A stretch of 64,000 nucleotides of DNA, taken from positions 1,872,001-1,936,000 of the forward strand of contig NZ_CP015438.1 of the NCBI RefSeq assembly GCF_001634285.1. Reading direction: 5' to 3'. Within the stretch, counting starts at the first letter, position 1; every line of letters starts with the position of its first letter. A program made the position numbers and the translations under genes. Below are positions 51,509 to 61,298 of the stretch, piece by piece. Source of the stretch: Anoxybacillus amylolyticus. GTDB taxonomy: Bacteria; Bacillota; Bacilli; Bacillales; Anoxybacillaceae. The notes below the pieces were generated by a model, which was not told the origin of the DNA, searched no databases, and worked only from the letters and a program-made list of their open reading frames with translations.

Positions 51509-51573
51509 GTTTGGTACATCTTCTAACGCTTGATATTATTCACGTCGATGAAAATAGCAATGGAGGAATGGAA

Positions 51574-51894
51574 ATGACCTATGTTGTGGATTTTAAAAAC
51601 GTATCTACGGTTGGTTTAGAATCTTCGCCTGTAGCAGAAGCTCTTGCCGGGTTGCGTGCGAACGAAGCCCGTTATTTTATGAACAAATACAAGCATGAAT
51701 TTACAGTTGTATCGGCGAGCGAAAGTCAAGAGACGATTGATTATGTAAATCGAATTTTAAAAGAAGAACGAGGCATTGAATTTGCCGCCAAACCTTTAGA
51801 AACCGTCGCGACGTTAAAGCAGGTGAAAGGGAATGTCACATCCCACAAAGTGCAAAGCATTGCACGTGTTAAACCTCTACCAAAAACAGAGTAA
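51574..51894 (+). CDS. Unknown small protein
   Basis: 106 residues from ATG 51574 (MTYVVDFKNVSTVGLESSPV), 7 nt after GGAGG; ATG 51568 touches the site. ALAGLRANEARYFMNKYKHE suggests a small alpha/beta fold. No family recognised. A separate gene by its own ribosome site. Confidence 0.6.
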   Translation: MTYVVDFKNVSTVGLESSPVAEALAGLRANEARYFMNKYKHEFTVVSASESQETIDYVNRILKEERGIEFAAKPLETVATLKQVKGNVTSHKVQSIARVKPLPKTE

Positions 51895-51957
51895 CCGAGA
51901 ATGCATAGTCTCGTTTGTTTTAAGGCAAACTTTGAATAAAACAAATGAGGTGAACCA

Positions 51958-52653
51958 ATGAAACGTATTGTCTGGGTCGTTACGTTGGCGCTATTTGTCC
52001 TCACGGCATACAGCCAGCCGCTAACGGTGCGAACAAAACAAATCAAATACACAAACGAGTTGATGGAAGTCGATTTAAACATTCCAATCTTATCAGGAGC
52101 GACTAATCAAGCGTTTCAGCGAAACGTCAATCGTTTATTAAGAAAGCAGTCTATTGATTTAAAACGTGAGGTCGAAAAACAAGCGCGGGAAAATGCAGTC
52201 CTCAGTAAAAAACAAGGCTTTCCATATCGACTCCATTCAGCGGTAAGTAAGTTTACGGTGACATACAATAAAAACGGGATACTGAGCATCCCTGTCACAC
52301 TCTATAGCTATACAGGTGGCGCGCACGGAATGACTATAAAAGTGCCAAATACGTTTGATTTTACTACAGGAAAACAGCTACAACTTAGCGATTTATTTAA
52401 AAAGGGAAGCGGTTATAAACAAGTGATTGTTAATGGAGTCATGTCACAAATCAAAAAAGAAAATGACGTGTATTTCGACAATGCAATCGATGTCGTGAAA
52501 AACATGCCTGACAACCAGCCGTACTACTTGACAAACAACGGCATCGTCGTTTATTACGGCCTATACGAAATCGCCCCATACGCCGCAGGTATTCGAGAAT
52601 TTCTCATCCCATTTTCTGCTTTACAATCCTATATGAGAATAAAAATTAGCTAG
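51958..52653 (+). CDS. Secreted or anchored DUF4163/DUF3298 protein
   Basis: 231 residues, ATG after AAATGAGGTGAACCA. N-terminal signal peptide/anchor (RIVWVVTLALFVLTAYSQP). Conserved stretches SVPVTLYSYTGGAHG-like (IPVTLYSYTGGAHGMT) and TFDFTTGKQLQLSDLFKKG are the DUF4163/DUF3298 pair found in PdaC and RsiV-type proteins. Extracellular; no catalytic domain follows. Confidence 0.85.
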   Translation: MKRIVWVVTLALFVLTAYSQPLTVRTKQIKYTNELMEVDLNIPILSGATNQAFQRNVNRLLRKQSIDLKREVEKQARENAVLSKKQGFPYRLHSAVSKFTVTYNKNGILSIPVTLYSYTGGAHGMTIKVPNTFDFTTGKQLQLSDLFKKGSGYKQVIVNGVMSQIKKENDVYFDNAIDVVKNMPDNQPYYLTNNGIVVYYGLYEIAPYAAGIREFLIPFSALQSYMRIKIS

Positions 52654-52680
52654 TGCGGTCTCACTGTGCTAGCTTTTTTA
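52645..52680 (+). terminator. Terminator
   Basis: TTAGCTAGTG / CTGTGCTAGCTTTTTT hairpin just over the stop codon of the DUF4163 gene. Confidence 0.75.
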
Positions 52681-53033
52681 CGCTCCGAAACACATAACCT
52701 CCCCATTCCGTTAGCAAACTCTATTTGATGCTTAGAGAGCTACAAATTTGTTCTAAAGGATTGAACGCGAAAAATCGCCTTTTAATACGATTTTCTCGTT
52801 TTGATTTTTGCATTAGAAAGAGGCAGTGATCGCGGTTCGGTTCTTTTCTTGCCGAAAGTTAGTTCAGGTGGATTGTTTTCTCTCACTCTTCTCTCACGAT
52901 TTTACATGAAGTAGTGACAGAAAACAGTGCTTTACATTTTCCGTCCTAGGGTAAGAGAACAAAAAAAGAAGACATTTTTACTTGCTTATATAAGTATATT
53001 GTTATATGGTGATTAACGAATGGAGGGGAGCAA
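52681..53033. other. Region before the ars operon
   Basis: About 350 bp without a gene. CTTATATAAG (52985-52994) is a perfect palindrome 40 bp before arsR and is the likely ArsR operator, next to the AT-rich promoter TATATTGTTATATGG. Upstream 300 bp show nothing else. Confidence 0.5.
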
Positions 53034-53354
53034 ATGCAACAAACGGTTGTTCATGTAGAGGAAATGGCAAGTATTTTAAAGCTGTTAGGCGATCGCACAC
53101 GTTTGTCGATTATGGCGCTGTTGAATAAAAACGATCGCTGTGTCTGTGAACTTGTCGAATTGTTTCAGATGAGTCAACCAGCCATTAGCCAGCATCTTCG
53201 CAAACTAAAAGATGCAGGACTAGTGAAAGAAACGCGAAAGGCGCAATGGATTTTTTATTCGGCAAACAAAGAGCATGCGTTATATTCATTCATTCAAGCG
53301 ATTTTATCTTATCTTCCAGAAGAAAGAAAAGAAACAACCCAATTATGTGAGTGA
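53034..53354 (+). CDS. arsR: ArsR arsenic-responsive repressor
   Basis: 106 residues, ATG after GGAGGGGAGC. Winged helix with [20 protein letters not shown] (recognition helix) and the metal-site pattern DRCVCELVE (two Cys) at about residues 34-42, as in ArsR proteins that bind As(III). It should repress the ars operon. The arsB start overlaps its stop region. Confidence 0.92.
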   Translation: MQQTVVHVEEMASILKLLGDRTRLSIMALLNKNDRCVCELVELFQMSQPAISQHLRKLKDAGLVKETRKAQWIFYSANKEHALYSFIQAILSYLPEERKETTQLCE

Positions 53355-53365
53355 GGGGTGATTAT

Positions 53366-54661
53366 TTGCTTTCTGTTGTATTAGCATCATTGATTTTTCT
53401 TATCACGTTAGTGCTCGTTATTTGGCAGCCGAAAAATTTATCGATCGGTTGGTCGGCCTGTGGCGGTGCGTTGCTGGCATTGCTCGCAGGAGTCGTTGAT
53501 CTTCATGATGTCGTCGCTGTAACAGGGATTGTTTGGAATGCGACACTTGCTTTTATTGCGATTATTATCATTTCTTTAATTTTAGACGAAATCGGCTTTT
53601 TCGAATGGGCAGCGTTACATATGGCAAGAGCAGCCGATGGAAACGGCCTTCGAATGTTTATTTTTGTTGCAATTCTTGGAGCATTAGTGGCGGCGTTTTT
53701 TGCCAATGACGGAGCAGCGCTTATTTTAACGCCGATCGTGTTGGCCATGGTGCGCGCGCTAAAATTTGATGAAAAGCATGTGCTTCCGTTCATTTTAGCG
53801 AGCGGCTTTATTGCTGATACGACTTCGTTGCCGCTTGTCGTCAGCAACCTCGTCAACATCGTATCTGCCGACTATTTCCATATTGGATTTGTCGAATATG
53901 CAGAGCGAATGATCGTACCAAACCTTTTCTCGCTCGGTGCAAGTATTCTCGTGTTATATCTTTACTTTCGAAAAAACATTCCGCGACAATATGACGTATC
54001 GCATGTAAAAACACCGAAAGAAGCGATTAAAGACCAAACGATGTTCCGCCTTTCATGGGGCGTGCTAGGGATTTTGCTCATCGGCTATTTTATTAGCGAA
54101 TTAACAAGTATTCCGGTATCGTTTATTGCCGGAGCTACTGCTATCTTGTTCTTATTCATCGGGCGAAAAAGCCCAGCCGTTCACGTCAAACAAGTGGTGA
54201 AAGGCGCCCCGTGGGCCGTTGTCTTTTTCTCGATCGGCATGTATGTGGTAGTATATGGGTTACGAAATGTCGGTCTAACAAACGTCCTCGCTGATGTGAT
54301 TCAAGCAGCAGCGGACAAAGGGCTTTTTGTCGGAACGATAGCTATGGGTTTTCTTGCGGCGATTCTTTCCTCCATCATGAATAATATGCCAACCGTCATG
54401 ATTGATGCGCTTGCCATTGCAAGTACACATACAACCGGCATTATTCGCGAAGGGCTCATTTATGCCAATGTCATCGGTTCTGACTTAGGACCGAAAATTA
54501 CGCCGATTGGTTCGTTGGCTACTCTTCTTTGGTTGCACGTTCTTTCGACAAAAGGCGTAAAAATTACGTGGGGAACGTATTTTAAAACCGGCATTATTTT
54601 GACGATTCCTACGTTGTTCATTACCCTTGTCGGACTTTACCTATGGTTAATTATCATCTAA
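53366..54661 (+). CDS. arsB: ArsB arsenite efflux transporter
   Basis: About 431 residues. I chose TTG 53366, 4-6 nt after GAGGGGTGAT, so the product begins [23 protein letters not shown] 53351 is the alternative. Roughly ten to twelve membrane segments typical of ArsB/NhaD-fold permeases ([60 protein letters not shown]). Exports arsenite or antimonite. No arsA gene, so it works alone. Confidence 0.92.
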   Translation: MLSVVLASLIFLITLVLVIWQPKNLSIGWSACGGALLALLAGVVDLHDVVAVTGIVWNATLAFIAIIIISLILDEIGFFEWAALHMARAADGNGLRMFIFVAILGALVAAFFANDGAALILTPIVLAMVRALKFDEKHVLPFILASGFIADTTSLPLVVSNLVNIVSADYFHIGFVEYAERMIVPNLFSLGASILVLYLYFRKNIPRQYDVSHVKTPKEAIKDQTMFRLSWGVLGILLIGYFISELTSIPVSFIAGATAILFLFIGRKSPAVHVKQVVKGAPWAVVFFSIGMYVVVYGLRNVGLTNVLADVIQAAADKGLFVGTIAMGFLAAILSSIMNNMPTVMIDALAIASTHTTGIIREGLIYANVIGSDLGPKITPIGSLATLLWLHVLSTKGVKITWGTYFKTGIILTIPTLFITLVGLYLWLIII

Positions 54662-54677
54662 AAAGGAGTCGATTCAG

Positions 54678-55097
54678 ATGAAAAAGAAAGTGATTTATTT
54701 CTTATGCACAGGAAACTCTTGCCGTAGCCAAATGGCAGAAGGTTGGGCAAAAAAATATCTTGGGGACGAATGGGAAGTATATAGCGCTGGCATTGAAGCG
54801 CACGGCTTAAATCCAAACGCAGTAAAAGCGATGAAAGAAGTGGGAATTGATATTTCAAACCAAACATCTGACGTCATCGATCCAGACATTTTAAACAATG
54901 CCGATTTAGTCGTGACGTTATGCGGGCATGCGGCTGACCATTGCCCAGTTACCCCGCCGCACGTGAAACGTGTGCATTGGGGATTTGACGACCCAGCGAA
55001 AGCAGAGGGAACGGAAGAAGAAAAATGGGCTGTTTTCCAACGCGTCCGCGATGAAATTGGCGAACGAATTAAACGATTTGCCGAAACAGGAGAATAA
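54678..55097 (+). CDS. arsC: ArsC thioredoxin-coupled arsenate reductase
   Basis: 139 residues, ATG after AAAGGAGTCGATTC. Low-molecular-weight phosphatase fold: [13 protein letters not shown] carries the P-loop Cys10 and Cys15, and [14 protein letters not shown] carries Cys82 and Cys89 used in the disulfide relay. Reduces arsenate to arsenite for ArsB. Third gene of arsRBC. Confidence 0.95.
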   Translation: MKKKVIYFLCTGNSCRSQMAEGWAKKYLGDEWEVYSAGIEAHGLNPNAVKAMKEVGIDISNQTSDVIDPDILNNADLVVTLCGHAADHCPVTPPHVKRVHWGFDDPAKAEGTEEEKWAVFQRVRDEIGERIKRFAETGE

Positions 55098-55129
55098 GAA
55101 AAAGCCGAGAGAAACCGTTCTTCTGGTTT

Positions 55130-55792
55130 TTGTTATTTAATGCGGTGAAATATATTCCGTCATCGCTTGCTGCTTTGTTGTTATATTTAAACCCAATCTT
55201 TGTCAACGTTTTTTCGTTTTTCATCAATCAAGAAAAATTGACGAAACAAATCATCATAGCGATTGTAGTCTCTTTGGCGGGCATGTTGCTTGTGTTAGGG
55301 GCTCCAGTAGGAAAGGAAAGGTTCATCTGCTTGGCATCGTGTTAGCCGTTGGAGCAGCGATGATTTACTCCGTTTATATTATTCTTGGAAATAAAGTGAC
55401 CGCACACGTTCCACCTATTACAGCGAGTGCCTACATCGCGCTCTTTGCCGCTTTGTCTTTTTTTGTATGGGGAATTGGTTCGGGAACATTACATTTTCAA
55501 TTTGACGTGAAAGGGCGGCTTCCGATTATTGGAACCTCGTGCGTTTCTAGCGTTTTAGCCATGCTGACATTTTTTGCTGGAATGAATATCATCGGTCCGA
55601 CAAAAGCCGCAATTGTAAGCATGATGGAGCCGGTGATAACGTTTTCTTCTCTCGATGGTATTTTTGCAGGAAAACATGTCCTTCATCTAAATGATCGGTG
55701 GACTCATTGTTTTAAGTGGCGCTATGCTCGTTGCCATCGGAAAGGAACAAAAGGACGAGAAAAAAGAAACAGTAGCCTCCATCAGCGCATGA
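55130..55792 (+). pseudogene. EamA-type transporter, 5'-truncated with several frameshifts
   Basis: The DNA encodes NAVKYIPSSLAALLLYLNPI, IVVSLAGMLLVLGAP, then after a frame change near 55315 HLLGIVLAVGAAMIYSVYII, and after another near 55650 MVFLQENMSFI, a stop, MIGGLIVLSGAMLVAIGKE. The first two or three membrane helices are missing. It starts right after arsC. Dead gene. Confidence 0.85.
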
Positions 55793-55808
55793 TGGAGGTC
55801 TTTTTTTG
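55774..55808 (+). terminator. Terminator
   Basis: CCTCCATCA / TGATGGAGG with GCGCA loop, then TCTTTTTTT. Confidence 0.85.
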
Positions 55809-56045
55809 CAAAATGGCAGGAATATCGCTCACTATTATCTAATGGTTCATCACCACAAAATGTACTTGACGAACACGTAATGTTGTGAAGCAAGGGATAC
55901 CGCTTATCGTTTATTTAACTTTCATTTACAATTATGTATAAACAAGTATCAAGTCCGCTTTTATTAAAAAATCAAGCACAACTTTTGGTGAAGAGCCTAT
56001 CTAATACCAATAATGTGTTTGCATGGTAACAAGGAGGAATAAAAA

Positions 56046-56990
56046 ATGAGAAAAGCGATTGTTCTTGGTGCATCCGGTGGGATGGGATATGCGTTGGTCC
56101 AAGAATTGGCATCAAGAAAGATGCATGTTAAAGCCTTTGCACGTTCACAAGATAAGTTGCAACAATTGTTTGGAACTATGGCGGATGTAGAAATGTATAC
56201 AGGAGATGTATTTCGGCAAGACGAACTGATAGAGGCATGCAAAGATGTTGACCTAATCTTTCATGCTGTCAACATCCCTTATCTTGAATGACCTAAGGGT
56301 CATCCAGCAATAATGGAGAATGTTCTGAAAGCCGCGGAAAAGAATGGGGCAAAGGTCGTTTTTGCAGACAACATTTATGCTTATGGTCGAAGCCCAGGGA
56401 AAAAGGTAACAGAGGATACACCTAAAAATCCTTACACGAAGAAAGGGAAAATTCGTTTGCACCTGAATAACATGCTTAAAGAAGCACATCAGAAAGGAGT
56501 TCCCACTCTTATTTGTCATTTCCCGGATTTTTATGGACCTAATGCAGAAAACACCTTAATGCATTTCACCCTAAACAGTATGCTCTCTGGTAGAAAAGCC
56601 CGATATGTGGGTCGTATGGATGTGAAACGGGAATTCATCTATACTCCCGATGGAGCCAAGGCGATGGTAGAGCTATCCCTCCGTGACTCCGCTTATGGAG
56701 ATAGTTGGAATATCCCTGCTTACGATGTCATTTCCGGACATGAAATTATAGAAATTGCTAGAAGAACTACCGGGTATTTCAAGAGAGTTTCTACAGTAGG
56801 TAAGAGAATGATTGCTTTTTTAGGGCTTTTTCATGAAGGAATGAAAGAAATGGTGGAGATGATGTACCTCAATGAGGAACCGGTGGTGCTAAGCGGAGAA
56901 AAATACGAGCGGGAAATAGCCCCCTTGCCAAGAACCACATATGAAGAAGGAATCCAACGAACCATCGAACATATGAAACAGAAAAAGTAG
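56046..56990 (+). pseudogene. NAD(P)-dependent epimerase/SDR gene with one in-frame TGA
   Basis: ATG 56046 after AAGGAGGAATAAAAA. MRKAIVLGASGGMGYALVQE gives the Rossmann motif. At 56289-56291 a TGA follows YLE and the frame continues, unchanged, as PKGHPAIMENVLKAAEKNGA, where relatives have W (TGG). The rest is intact through 56990 (FADNIYAYGRS, FPDFYGPNAENTL). A single G-to-A nonsense change explains it; sequencing error or read-through are alternatives. Full length would be 314 residues. Confidence 0.85.
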
Positions 56991-57059
56991 TCACAAAAGC
57001 TGAAATTAGAGAGAAAAAGTGTAACGAGAGAAATATGTGAAACGAGGAACGATTGTGAT

Positions 57060-57101
57060 AAAAAACATCAGCTGCTCAGGTATCACTGACCGAACAGCTG
57101 A
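57060..57101 (-). terminator. Terminator after the MFS remnant
   Basis: AACATCAGCTG / CAGCTGATGTT around a 20-nt loop. Confidence 0.65.
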
Positions 57102-57114
57102 TGTTTCTAAGTTA

Positions 57115-57351
57115 CTAAAACAATTTTTCCTTCGTTGGCTGCAGCATTCGAAACATCGGCAACATCAAGAAAATGCCGAACACAAATAGCGCAGCTGACA
57201 TTTGATAGATTACGACGAGCGAAAGCTGTTCTTTTAGCATCCCCGACAAGCTCATCGTTATAACCGTCGCTCCCATAAATAGCGGGGTCAAAATACCATT
57301 CACTCGACCGCCGAACGACTCTTCCGTATGATTCATCTTAGCACCGACCAA
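57115..57351 (-). pseudogene. MFS transporter, C-terminal fragment
   Basis: 78 codons: GRVNGILTPLFMGATVITMS, LVVIYQMSAALFVFGIFLML, a two-helix end of a major facilitator with a short cytosolic tail. No start region and no upstream helices. Remnant of a lost gene. Confidence 0.75.
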
Positions 57352-57498
57352 AAGGCGAATGTATGTTCCTGTTTTTGTATTATCCTTGATGAGAAGAAAT
57401 TTGTCAAGCCTTGCATGTTATTAATCGAAATACTGATTTTGTATTTAGAAGGGAATTGAAATTTAACCGCGAATACATGTAAAAAAGGGGGAGAGGAA

Positions 57499-58305
57499 AT
57501 GATTATCGAGATGGAAAATGTTTCTTTTATTAGAGAAGACCGTGTCATTTTAGACCGTATTCATTGGAAAGTGCAAGAAAACGAGCAATGGGTCATTCTC
57601 GGGTTAAATGGTTCAGGAAAAACGTCGCTACTTAATATTGTATTAGGCTATGAGTACCCATCAAAAGGAGAAGTTTCTGTATTAGGGCACCGATTTGGAA
57701 AAACGAATTTGCCAGAGTTGCGCAAACATATCGGATTTGTAAGCAGTACGTTTGAACGCTTTCAACCCACGTTAGAATCTGAAACGGTGGAAGAGGTGGT
57801 TGTTAGCGGAAAATTTGCTTCGATTGGGCTGTATGAGCCTGTCACAGACGAAGATCAGGAGCAAGCCGAACAATGGATGGATTTGTTTCGAATCGGTCAC
57901 TTAAAAGGAAAAGCGTATCGGACATTATCCCAAGGGGAAAAAAGAAAAGTGCTGCTTGCTCGAGCACTAATGGCCAAACCAAAGCTACTCATACTAGATG
58001 AACCGACCGTAGGATTAGATATGTTAACACGAGAAGAACTATTAGCACTAATTAAAGACGTTATCGCGACAAAAATATGCCACGTGTTATATGTCACGCA
58101 TTATGTTGAAGAAATCATCGAAGAAATGACCCATGTTTTATTATTAAAAGATGGGAAAATCGTCGCGGCCGGACCAAAAGAAAAACTACTCACCGACGAT
58201 TATTTATCAGAAACGTTTCAAATGGTCCTACACGTCCGTTGGGAACATAACCGGCCATGGATATCTATCAAAAACATCCCTACACTTCAGCGGCTAGGAA
58301 AATAA
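57499..58305 (+). CDS. ylmA: ABC transporter ATP-binding protein, YlmA type
   Basis: 268 residues, ATG after GGGGGAGAGGAA. Walker A GLNGSGKTSLLN (about residues 36-47), Q-loop region FVSSTFERFQPTLESETVEE, signature LSQGEKRKVLLARALM, Walker B LLILDEPTVGLD, switch His in YVTHYVEE. No partner permease lies beside it. It resembles B. subtilis YlmA; the substrate is unknown. Confidence 0.88.
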   Translation: MIIEMENVSFIREDRVILDRIHWKVQENEQWVILGLNGSGKTSLLNIVLGYEYPSKGEVSVLGHRFGKTNLPELRKHIGFVSSTFERFQPTLESETVEEVVVSGKFASIGLYEPVTDEDQEQAEQWMDLFRIGHLKGKAYRTLSQGEKRKVLLARALMAKPKLLILDEPTVGLDMLTREELLALIKDVIATKICHVLYVTHYVEEIIEEMTHVLLLKDGKIVAAGPKEKLLTDDYLSETFQMVLHVRWEHNRPWISIKNIPTLQRLGK

Positions 58306-58356
58306 AAGAGGACGACGGGCATGGAATAAAAGGGAAAGGAGGGAAATTTCACTTCA

Positions 58357-59421
58357 ATGACCGTAAATAAGCCAACAAATATAATAGAAAAATTGCAAGA
58401 GCGATTGAATCACCGGTTCACGGCTTTGGAAGAAGACATCCTTCATTTTATAAGAGAAGAACTGTCGTCGTTGGAAATCACATCTGAACCTTTTTGCACG
58501 GTAAGGGACGTTTGGAACGATATAGAGCCGTATTCTTTCGATGAAAATTTGTCCAATCGATGCGAAGAGAAAATACAAGCGTTTCTTTACGAGCTACTTG
58601 CTGATTGCGTAAAAGAATTAGGAATGGATGAAGTACGTACATATCTCATAAACCAAGGATGGACAGATGAAGTAGAAGCAATGGACATAGAAGATTGGGG
58701 GCTGCTTGCTTTACTCGGTTTAACGGGTGTATTTTTGTACAACGTTTGCTTTTTCATCGCGACAAAATATGCCCCGATCGTCAAAAGCTCGTTAGTCATT
58801 GCGGTAAACGCCCCGTTAATTACGCTATTTGCGGCGCTATTTTTGAAAGAAAAAATCACCGCTAAAAACATCGTCGGTTTAGTGATGGCGCTGTTTGGGG
58901 CGGTATATATTATTACGAACGGGCATCCGTCAATTTTGCTGGAGCTTGGCGTTGCGCCGATTGATCTTGTGTTAATTGGCGCTTGCCTTAGCTGGAGCAT
59001 CTATTCGGTTGTTGGGAAAGTCGTCATGAAAAAATATAGCCCGCTCGCGGCAACAACGTATGCCACAGGTTTTGGTACGCTTTTTTTGGCACCTTTTGCT
59101 TTGTATTACACGTCATTTGCTTCCGTTAAAGCGAGCGGCTGGGAAGTATGGCTAAGCATTTTATATGTCGCTGTCATCGTTTCGGTCGTTAGTTTCGTAT
59201 GGTGGTATAACGGCATTCAAAAAGTCGGTGCGTCCACGTCTTCTATTTTTATTAATGTGATGCCCATCTCGGCTGCGGTGATGGGAACAATTTTCTTTGA
59301 TGAGCAATTAACACATGTTCATATCGTCGGTGCGTTATTCGTCTTCGGTGGGACTTTGTTTAACATGTACAGCAAGCAACAGAAAAAAGAAGCACCGTCT
59401 AAAGAAAACATTACGGCATGA
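58357..59421 (+). CDS. Chimeric protein: unknown soluble N-terminus fused to truncated EamA transporter
   Basis: 354 residues, ATG after GGAAAGGAGGGAAATTTCACTTCA. Residues 1-115 are soluble and acidic (KLQERLNHRFTALEEDILHF; LLADCVKELGMDEVRTYLIN) with no relation to transporters. From about 116 the sequence is an EamA/DMT protein starting in the third helix (WGLLALLGLTGVFLYNVCFF) through the second EamA repeat (EQLTHVHIVGALFVFGGTLF). The usual first helices are absent. This looks like a deletion fusion of two genes. Open frame is intact; function doubtful. Confidence 0.75.
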   Translation: MTVNKPTNIIEKLQERLNHRFTALEEDILHFIREELSSLEITSEPFCTVRDVWNDIEPYSFDENLSNRCEEKIQAFLYELLADCVKELGMDEVRTYLINQGWTDEVEAMDIEDWGLLALLGLTGVFLYNVCFFIATKYAPIVKSSLVIAVNAPLITLFAALFLKEKITAKNIVGLVMALFGAVYIITNGHPSILLELGVAPIDLVLIGACLSWSIYSVVGKVVMKKYSPLAATTYATGFGTLFLAPFALYYTSFASVKASGWEVWLSILYVAVIVSVVSFVWWYNGIQKVGASTSSIFINVMPISAAVMGTIFFDEQLTHVHIVGALFVFGGTLFNMYSKQQKKEAPSKENITA

Positions 59422-59431
59422 TGGAGGGGCT

Positions 59432-60304
59432 ATGCTACAAATAAAACGACTAGCGGAATGTACGTTAGAAGAAGCGGTGCGTGCTTGGAACGCTGGATTT
59501 GAAGGGTATTATTTTCCGATTCAACTGACGATAGAAAGCTTTTTGCATCGATTAGTAGGAGAAGGGCTTTCTCCTTCGTTATCCATTATTGCTTTTCATC
59601 ATGATGAGCCAGTTGGGATTATGTTAAACGGTATTCGCGAATGTCAAGGAATAACCATGGCTTGGAATGGCGGCACAGGAGTAGCGCCTTCGTTTCGAAA
59701 AACAGGAGTTGGAACGGAGCTAATGAAAACAACACTTGACATTTATGAACAAGCAGGCGTCGATTTTGCCACATTGGAAGCGATTAGCGAAAACGAGCGA
59801 GCCATTGCGTTATATAAAAAGTTCGGATATGAAATCGTGGATGAACTGGAATATTTACAATTTCAAGAAGCCGTACCACGTTTACTAGACACCGAAACAT
59901 TTCAAGTGGAAACGACCGTCCCGCAACAAGTAAGCCATCTTCCGTTTTATAAAGGGTTACATCCATGGCAAACGCAATGGCAAAGCGCAAAAGATGGCGA
60001 GGCGCTTCTTGTAAAAGACGAACAAGGGGACGACATCGGGTATGCCTATTATCGCCGCGTTTTTGATGGAGCAGGTAAGCATGAAAAAACGATTTTATTT
60101 CAGTGCGAAGCTCATCCTGCAAGGGACGATGCGGAACTGATCCTTCGTTTGTTGCTTACAAAAATTTTCAGCGATTTTTCAGATAAGGTCGTAAAAGTAG
60201 TACCGAACGTTCCGATTACCCATTCGTCGGCCACTTATTCCCTTTTAAAAGAAATCGGCTTTCAACTAATGGTCAAACAAGTGTGGATGCGAAAGCAGAT
60301 ATGA
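59432..60304 (+). CDS. GNAT-family acetyltransferase, double-domain
   Basis: 290 residues from ATG 59432 after TGGAGGGG, 10 bp after the chimeric gene. The N-terminal GNAT core has the acetyl-CoA loop GTGVAPSFRKTGVGTELMKT (about residues 84-103) and NERAIALYKKFGYEIVDELE. The C-terminal half is a second, degenerate GNAT-like part (FQCEAHPARDDAELILRLLL). Substrate unknown. Confidence 0.86.
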   Translation: MLQIKRLAECTLEEAVRAWNAGFEGYYFPIQLTIESFLHRLVGEGLSPSLSIIAFHHDEPVGIMLNGIRECQGITMAWNGGTGVAPSFRKTGVGTELMKTTLDIYEQAGVDFATLEAISENERAIALYKKFGYEIVDELEYLQFQEAVPRLLDTETFQVETTVPQQVSHLPFYKGLHPWQTQWQSAKDGEALLVKDEQGDDIGYAYYRRVFDGAGKHEKTILFQCEAHPARDDAELILRLLLTKIFSDFSDKVVKVVPNVPITHSSATYSLLKEIGFQLMVKQVWMRKQI

Positions 60305-60341
60305 AAAATGAGCTGTTGGGCTTGTTCCAACAGCTCATTTT
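60303..60341. terminator. Bidirectional terminator
   Basis: AAAATGAGCTGTTGG / CCAACAGCTCATTTT, perfect 15-bp stem between convergent genes. Confidence 0.9.
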
Positions 60342-60349
60342 CGTTCTAG

Positions 60350-60730
60350 CTATTCCTTTCCGAGGGAAAGTTGCCACGATACACCGTATCGGTCTTCTAC
60401 CCATGCAAACTTTTTGCTAAATGGATAGGCGCCTAGCGGCACGAGCACTTTTCCGGATTGGGAGAGCTGTTCAAAAGCACGGTCCAGTTCTTCTTCCGTA
60501 TCACACGTGACACATAGCGACATCGCGGGCGTAAATTCGTGATGATCGACGTGGTTATCAATCACCATCAACCGTTGCCCTTTTAATAGAAATGTCGCAT
60601 GAAACATCATTCCGTTTTCTGGATGCACGATCTGTTCGATTTCCGCTGGAGAAAAAACGGACGTATAAAAACGAATCGCTTCTTCCGCCTGCCCAGAAAA
60701 CATAAGGCATGTCATAACTTTTTGATCCAT
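60350..60730 (-). CDS. VOC/PhnB-like glyoxalase-superfamily protein
   Basis: 126 residues from ATG 60730. VMTCLMFSGQAEEAIRFYTS, HATFLLKGQRLMVIDNHVDH and WVEDRYGVSWQLSLGKE match the PhnB-like branch of the vicinal oxygen chelate superfamily. Ligand and reaction unknown. Confidence 0.88.
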   Translation of the reverse strand: MDQKVMTCLMFSGQAEEAIRFYTSVFSPAEIEQIVHPENGMMFHATFLLKGQRLMVIDNHVDHHEFTPAMSLCVTCDTEEELDRAFEQLSQSGKVLVPLGAYPFSKKFAWVEDRYGVSWQLSLGKE

Positions 60731-60840
60731 AAATTCATCACAACCCCTCTATAATGATAAAACAAAAAGCGAATATATGTTCTTTTTTTAATTATCGTCA
60801 ATTCACAATTCGTTGTCAATAGTAGAGTCTTTTTACTAAC

Positions 60841-60872
60841 TTGACTATGTACCTTGGTACAAGGTTTATACT
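60841..60872 (+). promoter_or_regulatory. MerR-type promoter/operator of merRA
   Basis: TTGACT (60841-60846) and TATACT (60867-60872) are 20 bp apart, too long for normal SigA use and typical for MerR activators, with the dyad TTGTACC/GGTACAA-like sequence GTACCTTGGTACAAGG in the spacer. Confidence 0.8.
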
Positions 60873-60890
60873 TGAATTGGAGGTGATTGC

Positions 60891-61298
60891 GTGTATCGGA
60901 TTAGCGAACTAGCAAAACGGTGTGGAGTGAATAAAGAAACGATCCGCTATTATGAAAGACGGCAGCTACTCCCACTACCTGCGCGAACAGAAGCGGGATA
61001 TCGTTTATATTCAGAAAGAGATGTAAAGCGCGTCCAATTCATTAAACGTCTGCAAGAACTAGGGTTTTCGCTGACGGAAATTCATCAGCTGCTTGGCATT
61101 GTCGATCAAGATGCAGAAAGATGCGCAAATATATATGAGTTTGTATCGAGAAAAGTGGGAGAGTTGCAAAGGCAAATCAAAGACTTACAGCGAGTAGTAT
61201 GTGCGCTACAGGACCTACAAAACCGGTGCCCTGACGAAAAAGCATTATACGCGTGTCCGATGATTGAATCATTAATAGGGGAGGAGCGGTCAACATGA
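60891..61298 (+). CDS. merR: MerR mercury-responsive regulator
   Basis: 135 residues, GTG after TTGGAGGTGATTGC. Winged helix [20 protein letters not shown], dimer helix, and the mercury ligands: Cys in [11 protein letters not shown], and the pair in [18 protein letters not shown], matching the three-Cys Hg(II) site of MerR. It activates the operon by untwisting the long-spacer promoter. Overlaps merA by ATGA. Confidence 0.93.
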   Translation: MYRISELAKRCGVNKETIRYYERRQLLPLPARTEAGYRLYSERDVKRVQFIKRLQELGFSLTEIHQLLGIVDQDAERCANIYEFVSRKVGELQRQIKDLQRVVCALQDLQNRCPDEKALYACPMIESLIGEERST

